From Acidimicrobiales bacterium (GTDB lineage Bacteria; Actinomycetota; Acidimicrobiia; Acidimicrobiales; RAAP-2): a DNA stretch of 5,588 nt. The stretch spans positions 1 to 5,588 of the forward strand of contig JADGOK010000083.1 of NCBI GenBank assembly GCA_017882985.1, given 5' to 3'. Under the pieces are notes generated by a model that saw nothing but the letters and a program-made list of their open reading frames with translations, had not been told where the DNA came from and did not search any database. Shown one piece after another: positions 1 through 4,785 of this stretch; position 1 is the first letter of the stretch; each line of letters opens with the position of its first letter. A program made the position numbers and the translations under genes.

Positions 1-5
1 CGCCC

Positions 6-209
6 TCAGTCGTGTGCGCGTCCGCGCGATACGGCGCCGATCGCCGGCGCGACGCAGAGCCACAGACCAATGGTCACGATCATCGACGTGACGTAGCCAA
101 AGGGAAGTATGCCGACGTCCTGGTGCACGATGCCGGCAAAGAGCATCAACACCCACGCGCTGACGAAGAACAGCGGTCCCGCCGTCACCAACTTCAAGAA
201 ATTGCCCAT
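6..209 (-). CDS. Small two-helix membrane protein, unknown function
   Basis: This is a 67-residue protein that I cannot assign to a named family. It has two hydrophobic stretches, about residues 7-28 and 34-60, joined by a short polar turn (HQDVG) and followed by a short basic and acidic tail (SRGRAHD). It therefore looks like a hairpin of two transmembrane helices with almost no soluble part. The ATG start at 207-209 is preceded by a near-perfect Shine-Dalgarno sequence, AGGAGGT (215-221), five bases away. That is the strongest ribosome binding site in the window and the main reason to believe the gene is real. The stop is TGA at 6-8. It is divergent from the RDD protein gene, and any leftward operon partner lies outside the window. 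No cysteine pair, metal site or enzymatic motif is visible. A small regulatory subunit or a conserved lineage-specific membrane protein are both possible. Confidence 0.72.
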   Translation of the reverse strand: MGNFLKLVTAGPLFFVSAWVLMLFAGIVHQDVGILPFGYVTSMIVTIGLWLCVAPAIGAVSRGRAHD

Positions 210-214
210 CGCTC

Positions 215-221
215 ACCTCCT
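215..221 (-). promoter_or_regulatory. Strong Shine-Dalgarno sequence of the 67-residue membrane protein
   Basis: Read on the minus strand this is AGGAGGT, five bases before the ATG at 207-209. It is complementary to the 3' end of 16S rRNA and fixes the start of the small membrane protein. Confidence 0.8.
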
Positions 222-227
222 AGATGC

Positions 228-233
228 ATGGTA
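228..233 (-). promoter_or_regulatory. Possible -10 box for the small membrane protein
   Basis: On the minus strand this reads TACCAT, fitting the TAnnnT form of actinobacterial housekeeping -10 boxes. Transcription would start near 221, giving a leader of about 12 bases that is mostly the Shine-Dalgarno sequence. I see no convincing -35 box, so this is a weak call. Confidence 0.3.
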
Positions 234-339
234 CTCAGCCTCGCGCCGCACGCGCCGAGGGTCTTCGAACGCCCCGTCCAACGCCGCCGAACTTTCGCGT
301 CGTCACCGCTGCCGCGACGTCAGAGGCTAGAAATGACGG

Positions 340-849
340 ATGTACTGCGCGAACTGTGGAACGAAACTTCAAACGGGCACCTGCACGGTCTGCGGAGCAA
401 GCTCGCCGGTCGGCGCCGGACGTCGCGACGCCGTCACGGGTCTCGCCCTTGCCGGATGGTGGTTGCGCGTGGGGGCAACGCTCTTCGACGGGCTGGTCTT
501 GGTCCTCCCCGAGTTTCTGATCGTGTGGGCCATGGGCAATTACACCTCCACGCTTTCGAGGTTGCCAGTGTTCGCCCTGCAGGGGTTCTACGGCGTGTAC
601 CTGCTCAGCCGACCACGGGGCCAAACGATCGGCAACCGCGTCGCGAGGACGCGCGTGGTGAGCGCGTCGTCCGGTCAGCCGATCACGGTCACGAGCGCGT
701 TCATACGCTGGTTCGTCCCCGCCGTGTTCAGCATCATCTTCGGCTTCGGCACCATCCTGATACTGCTCGACAGCCTGTGGCCACTATGGGACCAACGCCG
801 CCAGACGCTGCACGACAAGATCGCCGGCACGATCGTCGTGTTGGTCTAG
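340..849 (+). CDS. RDD-family membrane protein with N-terminal zinc ribbon
   Basis: This 169-residue integral membrane protein opens with a miniature zinc ribbon: C3-x2-C6 and C15-x2-C18, starting MYCANCGTK. After a short linker comes an RDD domain. Its first helix (about 44-64) is preceded by R43 and contains D50 (RVGATLFDG). A second helix lies near 74-91, followed by the conserved loop RPRGQTIGNRVARTRVV (91-107). A third helix spans about 122-144, and the protein ends with the typical RRQTLHDKIAGTIVV block. RDD proteins are poorly understood; some have been linked to ion or proton antiport, which I do not claim here. The zinc ribbon would lie on the cytoplasmic side before the first helix. 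The ATG start is fixed by an in-frame stop six bases upstream, and the second residue onward is the zinc ribbon itself. The 3' end overlaps the convergent rhodanese-MoeB gene by four bases. Confidence 0.88.
   Translation: MYCANCGTKLQTGTCTVCGASSPVGAGRRDAVTGLALAGWWLRVGATLFDGLVLVLPEFLIVWAMGNYTSTLSRLPVFALQGFYGVYLLSRPRGQTIGNRVARTRVVSASSGQPITVTSAFIRWFVPAVFSIIFGFGTILILLDSLWPLWDQRRQTLHDKIAGTIVVLV
811..840. repeat. Bulged hairpin at the RDD / rhodanese-MoeB convergent junction
   Basis: CACGAC (811-816) pairs with GTCGTG (835-840) and, after an AA bulge, GATC (819-822) pairs with GATC (831-834), leaving the loop GCCGGCAC. On the minus strand the hairpin begins five bases after the stop of the rhodanese-MoeB gene, so it could form at that transcript's 3' end. 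It also lies inside the last codons of the RDD gene. No T-tract follows on either strand, so it is not a classical intrinsic terminator. In DNA this GC-rich it may be chance. Confidence 0.4.
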
Positions 850-2012
850 CCGTTCACCACGGCGTGGGGCATGCAGAGATCGTCGTACTCGGCAATGACG
901 ATCGGACCGTCGTGCTCGCCACAGGCCGGGCACGACGGATCGCGGCGGACCTTGAAGGTTCGAAAACTCTGGTCGAGCGCGTCGTAGGTGAGCAGGCGTC
1001 CGACGAGGGGGTCACCCAGCTCGAGCAGCAGCTTGATCGTCTCGACCGCCTGGATGGAGCCGACGATGCCCGGCAGCACACCCAGTACACCCGCTTCGGC
1101 ACAACTCGGCGCCAACTCCGCGGGCGGCGGCTCGGGGATCATGCAGCGATAGCACGGCCCGACGTAGGGGTTGAAGACGGTGATCTGTCCTTCGAAGCGA
1201 AAGATGGACCCGTGCACGACGGGAATGCGCTTGAGCAGTGCCGCGTCGTTGACCAGGTAGCGCGTCGGGAAGTTGTCGGTGCCGTCGACGATGACGTCGT
1301 AACCGTCGATGATGTCGAGGATGTTGTCCGCCCCGAGTCGCGTGTCGTAGGTCTTCACCTTGAGGTCGGGATTGATCGCCTCGAGCGTCATGCGCGCGCT
1401 GTCGACCTTGCGCATGCCCACGCGATCGAGATTGTGCAGGATCTGGCGCTGGAGGTTGGACGCGTCCACCACGTCCATGTCGATGATGCCGATGGTGCCG
1501 ACGCCGGCGGCGGCGAGGTACAGCGCCGCGGGAGATCCGAGTCCTCCCGCACCGAGCAGGAGGACCTTGGCGTCGAGCAACTTCATTTGTCCGGCCTCGC
1601 CGACTTCGGGAAGCAAGAGGTGACGGTGGTAGCGGATCCGTTGGTCGGAGGTCATGGTGTGCGGCGTCGTCCAGACGAGGCCCTCGTCCTTCCACTTGTT
1701 AAAACCGCCGATCACCGACACGACGTCGGTGTAGCCGAGCTCCTGCAGGGTCTTGGCGGCAAAAGCCGACCGTACGCCACCCGCGCAGTAGACGGCAACC
1801 GGTACGGACTTGTCGGGCAGTCGGCCCTCGACGGAGAACTCCAGGTTCCCGCGCGGCACGTGGATGGCTCCGGGCACGGCGCCCTGTTCGAACTCGTCGG
1901 GCTCACGCACGTCGAGCAGGTAGTAGTGATCGAGTCGCTCGGCGACCTCGTGCGGGTCAATCTCGCGGATCTCGGCCTTGGCGGCGTTCAGTAGTTCTCG
2001 AGGTGATGGCAA
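846..2012 (-). CDS. moeB: Rhodanese-MoeB/ThiF fusion (sulfur-carrier adenylyltransferase/sulfurtransferase)
   Basis: This 388-residue protein has two domains. The N-terminal rhodanese domain (about 17-115) carries the persulfide-forming cysteine C76 in the loop CAGGVR. The C-terminal E1-like domain (about 120-388) shows the ATP-binding GAGGLGS (154-160), NLQRQ with R189, K202, the acidic DGTDNFPTR block with D246, the conserved C304 (SCAEAGVLG), and the zinc cysteine pairs C287/C290 and C361/C364. Family members adenylate the C-terminal glycine of a ubiquitin-like carrier (MoaD, ThiS or CysO), and the rhodanese can then supply sulfur for the thiocarboxylate. No carrier gene is nearby, so the partner is unknown, and ThiF-like or CysO-activating roles remain open. 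The domain order is the reverse of MoeZ, Uba4 and MOCS3. I chose the TTG at 2010-2012 because GAAGGAG lies five bases upstream; an ATG at 2057 would add 15 residues but has no ribosome binding site and would translate through that Shine-Dalgarno. Confidence 0.93.
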   Translation of the reverse strand: MPSPRELLNAAKAEIREIDPHEVAERLDHYYLLDVREPDEFEQGAVPGAIHVPRGNLEFSVEGRLPDKSVPVAVYCAGGVRSAFAAKTLQELGYTDVVSVIGGFNKWKDEGLVWTTPHTMTSDQRIRYHRHLLLPEVGEAGQMKLLDAKVLLLGAGGLGSPAALYLAAAGVGTIGIIDMDVVDASNLQRQILHNLDRVGMRKVDSARMTLEAINPDLKVKTYDTRLGADNILDIIDGYDVIVDGTDNFPTRYLVNDAALLKRIPVVHGSIFRFEGQITVFNPYVGPCYRCMIPEPPPAELAPSCAEAGVLGVLPGIVGSIQAVETIKLLLELGDPLVGRLLTYDALDQSFRTFKVRRDPSCPACGEHDGPIVIAEYDDLCMPHAVVNG

Positions 2013-2088
2013 CGTAGCTCCTTCAAGTTGGCTAAATCTTACCTGCCGGGTCAACATTCAGCGCCAATCGACCTGCTAAACCCGTCGC
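2013..2088. promoter_or_regulatory. Divergent promoter region, rhodanese-MoeB / nitroreductase
   Basis: This 76-bp spacer must drive both genes. Leftward, TAAGAT (minus strand, about 2036-2041) could serve as a -10 box giving a short leader that contains the Shine-Dalgarno. Rightward there is no Shine-Dalgarno before the GTG at 2089. A poor -10-like TAAACC at 2077-2082, preceded by TGC, ends seven bases before the G of that GTG, which would fit a leaderless transcript. No -35 box is convincing on either side, and no clear operator palindrome is seen. Confidence 0.35.
2018..2024 (-). promoter_or_regulatory. Shine-Dalgarno sequence deciding the TTG start of rhodanese-MoeB
   Basis: On the minus strand this is GAAGGAG, five bases before the TTG at 2010-2012. 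It is the only good ribosome binding site near the 5' end of the gene, and it would fall inside the coding region if the upstream ATG at 2057 were used. Confidence 0.72.
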
Positions 2089-2685
2089 GTGGCACTACGC
2101 GAACTCTTGGCCCACCGTCGAATGATCCGTTCCTTCGATGGTACGCCCGTGGACCAGGAGTGGCTCGACGAGCTCTGCGCCCACGCGCTGTGGGCTCCGA
2201 CGGCGGGCAACAGTGCCGGTGTGCGGATGCACACGATCGGTCCCGAGTTGGTGGCCGACTACTTCCAGGTCGCCACCGACGAAGAGTGGCGACAAAGCGC
2301 GCGGCGTGCGCCGGGTCTGGCGCGCGCCGGCGGGGCGGTGCTCGTCACCTGTCGCGTGCGTGACTACTTGACGCGATACGCCGAGCCCGATAAAGCGTCG
2401 TCGGAGCTCGCGCGGCGAGACGCGTGGCCCGTCCCCTACTGGTACACCGACGCCGCGATGGCGACCATGGCGTTGTTGCTCCTGCTCGAAGAGAGCGGAT
2501 GGCAGGCCGCACTATGGGGAAACTTTCGTCGTGACGCGGCCGTCCGCGACTGGGCGGGCGTTCGTGACGAAGAACTCTTCGCCACGGTGTTGATCGGTCG
2601 TGGCGACGGCCAGGACGTGGCGTCGTCGTCGCTCGCGCGCGACGTGGTGGCGCGTGCGAGTCGGGTACGTCGCGTCGAGGGCTAA
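2089..2685 (+). CDS. Nitroreductase-family flavoprotein
   Basis: This 198-residue protein has the layout of the FMN-dependent nitroreductase fold. The N-terminal RRMIRSFDG (10-18) matches the family's phosphate-binding arginine motif, APTAGNSAG (36-44) is the usual second FMN contact, and a long helix at 118-135 (YWYTDAAMATMALLLLLE) leads into GWQAALWGNF (137-146). A final strand, FATVLIGRGDG (164-174), closes the fold. Such enzymes use NAD(P)H to reduce nitro compounds, quinones or other electron acceptors as dimers in the cytoplasm; the physiological substrate cannot be read from sequence. The start is GTG. An in-frame TAA at 2077-2079 rules out anything earlier, and the next ATG (residue 12) would cut into the arginine motif. 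There is no Shine-Dalgarno, so translation may be leaderless. The gene is divergent from rhodanese-MoeB and its stop overlaps that of pepA. Confidence 0.88.
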   Translation: MALRELLAHRRMIRSFDGTPVDQEWLDELCAHALWAPTAGNSAGVRMHTIGPELVADYFQVATDEEWRQSARRAPGLARAGGAVLVTCRVRDYLTRYAEPDKASSELARRDAWPVPYWYTDAAMATMALLLLLEESGWQAALWGNFRRDAAVRDWAGVRDEELFATVLIGRGDGQDVASSSLARDVVARASRVRRVEG

Positions 2686-4187
2686 CTCTGGGCGTCGGCG
2701 GCGACCGCCGCCAGAAAGGCGACAATGGTGCGGGCGCCGAAGGCCGTCGCGCCCTTGGACACGTAGCCGTGCGCGCCTTCGGAACGTCCCGGTCCCGCGA
2801 TGTCGAGGTGCACCCAGGGACGGCCGTCGGTGAAGCGCTGGAGCAACAGCGCGGCCGAGATCGCGCCGGCCTTGCCCGGCTTGCCGATGTTCTTCATGTC
2901 CGCGACGTCGGACTCAATGTGGGCCTCGTAGCTGGCGAACAGCGGCATGCGCCACATCGGTTCGCCACTCTCGGCGCTGGCGGCGGCGAAGTAGTTCGCC
3001 AGCTCGTCGGTCGAGGCGAAGAGTGCGCCGATCTCGTCGCCGAGTGCGACGCCCTGGGCCCCCGTCAGCGTCGCCACGTCGACGATGGCGTCGGGATTGG
3101 CGTCGACCGCGAGGCTCAGACCGTCGGCGAGGATGAGACGCCCCTCGGCGTCAGTGTTGAGGACCTCGATGGTCATGCCGTTGCGGATGGTCAACACGTC
3201 GCCCGGCTTGATGGCCTTCTCACCGGGCAGGTTCTCGGTCATCGGCGCGATGGCGGTGACCCGCACGTCCAGGGCCAAACGGCTCGCGATCGACAGGGCC
3301 GCCAGCACGATCGCCGCGCCCGTCATGTCGGTCTTCATCTTCATCATCGCTTCGCCGGGCTTCAGTGAAAGTCCGCCCGAGTCGAACGTGACGCCCTTTC
3401 CCACGAGGGCGATGTGGGGCAGGTCCGCGCCGGGCTTGGGGTCGTAGGTCGCGTACACGAGGCGCGTGGGTTGCGCCGAGCCCTGACCAACGCCGAGCAG
3501 GCCGCCGAGACGCTCCTCTTTGATCCGCGACTCGTTCCACGCCTCCACGTCGACGAACGTGTCGCTGTCGAGTCGATCGAGGGCCTCTTTGGCGAGTTCG
3601 CGTGGCGGCATCGACGCGGCGGGCGAGTTGATGAGGTGCTTGGCCCAGTTGACGCCATCGGCCACGATGGAGCCGCGCTGTACACCGTCGCTCACCTCGT
3701 TGTGGGTCTCGACCGTCGGTAGCGGTGATCCGAGTGGCACCACGAAGAACAGTGCGTCGGCGCTCTGGTTCTTGTAGTTGTACGACGCGAGCAGCGCGCC
3801 CTCGACGAGAGCCTGGGTGACTTCGCCGGGTACGTCGAGTCCGTCGGTGGGAAGAAAGAACGCCACGTTCCCGTCGCCCGCGCAGCGCACCGCGGCGGCG
3901 CCGGCCAGTCGGTAGTGGTCGAGGTCGTTGAGCGTCGATCCGACCGTGATGAGAGCGACGTTGAGTCCGGCGAAGGATCGCAAGACCGTCGCGCTGCCCG
4001 GCTCTTCACGAAGACCCTGCTGGGCACACCACGCCTTGGAGAACGAGCGCGGCAGCGTGTGACCGGCGAGGGTCTTGGGCACGGTCTCGGCGATGAAGGC
4101 CTCGCCCGCGTCGAAGATCACTGGCACGCAGACTGTGGGTTGGGTCGCCCCCTCCACGGGCGTCGAGACACGGGCGATGCGCGACAT
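2682..4187 (-). CDS. pepA: Leucyl aminopeptidase (M17 family, PepA)
   Basis: This 501-residue cytosolic metallopeptidase releases N-terminal residues, classically leucine, from peptides, and normally acts as a hexamer with two metal ions per subunit. The N-terminal domain (about 1-165) is variable. The C-terminal catalytic domain carries every expected residue: K264 and D269 in VGKGVTFDSGGLSLKP, catalytic K276, D287 in KTDMTGAA, and D346, E348 and catalytic R350 in the M17 signature NTDAEGRL. These sit six positions before their counterparts in E. coli PepA (503 residues), so the length and spacing are normal. The ATG start has AGAGAGGA four bases upstream. The gene follows the adenosyltransferase gene by only 14 bases on the same strand, so the two are probably co-transcribed. 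Its 3' end overlaps the convergent nitroreductase stop. E. coli PepA also binds DNA; nothing here shows whether this one does. Confidence 0.97.
   Translation of the reverse strand: MSRIARVSTPVEGATQPTVCVPVIFDAGEAFIAETVPKTLAGHTLPRSFSKAWCAQQGLREEPGSATVLRSFAGLNVALITVGSTLNDLDHYRLAGAAAVRCAGDGNVAFFLPTDGLDVPGEVTQALVEGALLASYNYKNQSADALFFVVPLGSPLPTVETHNEVSDGVQRGSIVADGVNWAKHLINSPAASMPPRELAKEALDRLDSDTFVDVEAWNESRIKEERLGGLLGVGQGSAQPTRLVYATYDPKPGADLPHIALVGKGVTFDSGGLSLKPGEAMMKMKTDMTGAAIVLAALSIASRLALDVRVTAIAPMTENLPGEKAIKPGDVLTIRNGMTIEVLNTDAEGRLILADGLSLAVDANPDAIVDVATLTGAQGVALGDEIGALFASTDELANYFAAASAESGEPMWRMPLFASYEAHIESDVADMKNIGKPGKAGAISAALLLQRFTDGRPWVHLDIAGPGRSEGAHGYVSKGATAFGARTIVAFLAAVAADAQS
2697..2712 (+). 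repeat. GC hairpin just past the nitroreductase stop
   Basis: GGCGGC (2697-2702) pairs perfectly with GCCGCC (2707-2712) around a four-base loop, GACC. It begins 11 bases after the nitroreductase stop and lies inside the last codons of pepA on the other strand. No T-tract follows, so it is at best a U-less terminator or transcript-end stabiliser, and it encodes an alanine-rich stretch that could create it by chance. Confidence 0.4.
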
Positions 4188-4191
4188 GATG

Positions 4192-4199
4192 TCCTCTCT
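4192..4199 (-). promoter_or_regulatory. Shine-Dalgarno sequence of pepA within the operon spacer
   Basis: On the minus strand this reads AGAGAGGA, four bases before the pepA ATG (4185-4187). It fills most of the 14-base gap to the upstream adenosyltransferase stop, leaving no room for a separate conventional promoter. Confidence 0.7.
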
Positions 4200-4201
4200 G
4201 A

Positions 4202-4738
4202 CTAGTGACGGCTGGTGCGGTGGTGCGAACCCTCAGCCCATCGGGCCATCGTCCACACGAGATCGCTCAGACGATTGAGATACGCGACGACGAAGGAGTG
4301 CTCGATGTCGTAGGCCACGGCGAGGCGTTCCGCACGGCGCACGACGGTTCGAGCCACGTCCAGCGCAGCCGCCTGCTGGTTCTCACCCGGTACGACGAAT
4401 TCAGCTGGCATCGGCGTCTCGGCCGACAGCGCGTCGATCTCACTCTCGAGTCTCGTGACCATCTCCTCAGAGACGAGGGACTTTCCCGCGGCGAGCTTGT
4501 GACGGTTGGTCGGCAACGTCGCGACCTCGGCCATCAAGACCCAGAGATCGCGTTCCAGCGTGATGAGCAGCTCATTCAGTCGACTCGACGGTTCGCTCAG
4601 CGAACGCGCCCAACCCAACATCGCCTGCGCTTCGTCAACGGCGCCGTTCACCTCGATGGGCTGGGAGTTCTTTTCGACGCGCCCACCGAAGTACAGCCCC
4701 GTCGTGCCGTCGTCGCCGTTGCGCGTGTAGATCTTCAC
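4202..4738 (-). CDS. pduO: PduO-type cob(I)alamin adenosyltransferase
   Basis: The enzyme transfers the adenosyl group of ATP to cob(I)alamin, making adenosylcobalamin for mutases, reductases or lyases; the family forms cytosolic trimers of helical bundles. With the GTG start at 4736-4738 it has 178 residues. It opens with KIYTRNGDDGTTGL, the ATP-binding motif, at residue 2. Then come NGAVDEAQAMLG, the arginine-rich helix ARTVVRRAER (matching the R-x3-RR-x-ER of human MMAB), and NRLSDLVWTMAR. The loop usually written PGG reads PGENQQ here. A longer form from a GTG at 4801 (199 residues) is open, but its extra 21 residues match nothing I know, lack a Shine-Dalgarno and would overlap the start of metH. 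The shorter start matches the usual N-terminus of the family, and TACGCT at 4745-4750 is placed exactly for a leaderless transcript. It is followed by pepA and divergent from metH. Confidence 0.95.
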   Translation of the reverse strand: MKIYTRNGDDGTTGLYFGGRVEKNSQPIEVNGAVDEAQAMLGWARSLSEPSSRLNELLITLERDLWVLMAEVATLPTNRHKLAAGKSLVSEEMVTRLESEIDALSAETPMPAEFVVPGENQQAAALDVARTVVRRAERLAVAYDIEHSFVVAYLNRLSDLVWTMARWAEGSHHRTSRH

Positions 4739-4785
4739 GCTGTCAGCGTAGTGAGTGACGACAGCACGGGTAGCCTGACTATCCA
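4739..4785. promoter_or_regulatory. Divergent promoter region, adenosyltransferase / metH
   Basis: These 47 bases separate the two start codons I favour. Besides the leftward TACGCT, the plus strand has TAGCCT at 4771-4776, which would start transcription only about three bases before the metH ATG. Neither gene has a Shine-Dalgarno here. The stretch is far too short for a cobalamin riboswitch, and no B12-box-like sequence is seen, so riboswitch control from inside this spacer is ruled out. Confidence 0.4.
4745..4750 (-). promoter_or_regulatory. Candidate -10 box for a leaderless adenosyltransferase mRNA
   Basis: On the minus strand this reads TACGCT, matching TAnnnT. Its last base is seven positions before the G of the GTG at 4736-4738, so transcription would begin on the start codon. 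The -35 region (around 4768-4773) is poor, as is common for actinobacterial promoters. Confidence 0.45.

Larger units (their letters stand above)
210..339. other. Divergent intergenic region between small membrane protein and RDD gene
   Basis: This 130-bp spacer must hold promoters for both flanking genes. Apart from the leftward ribosome binding site and possible -10 box, I see no clear operator, long inverted repeat or RNA gene. On the rightward side there is no good Shine-Dalgarno sequence before position 340; the nearest is GAGG at 323-326, too far away. An in-frame TGA at 334-336 rules out an earlier start for the rightward gene. Confidence 0.6.

Noticed and set aside
12..1994. A very long open frame (660 codons) on the plus strand, antisense to most of rhodanese-MoeB and overlapping the RDD gene in another frame
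   Set aside because: Its product is rich in Arg, His, Asp and Val with no domain. The minus-strand frame over the same bases has complete rhodanese and E1-like motifs, so this is a GC-driven shadow.
2769..3368. Open frame of 199 codons on the plus strand opposite pepA
   Set aside because: It lies antisense to the conserved M17 catalytic domain and has no domain features of its own.
4739..4785. Cobalamin riboswitch upstream of metH or the adenosyltransferase
   Set aside because: Only 47 bases are available and no B12-box-like or conserved core structure is present. Known cobalamin riboswitches need far more sequence.
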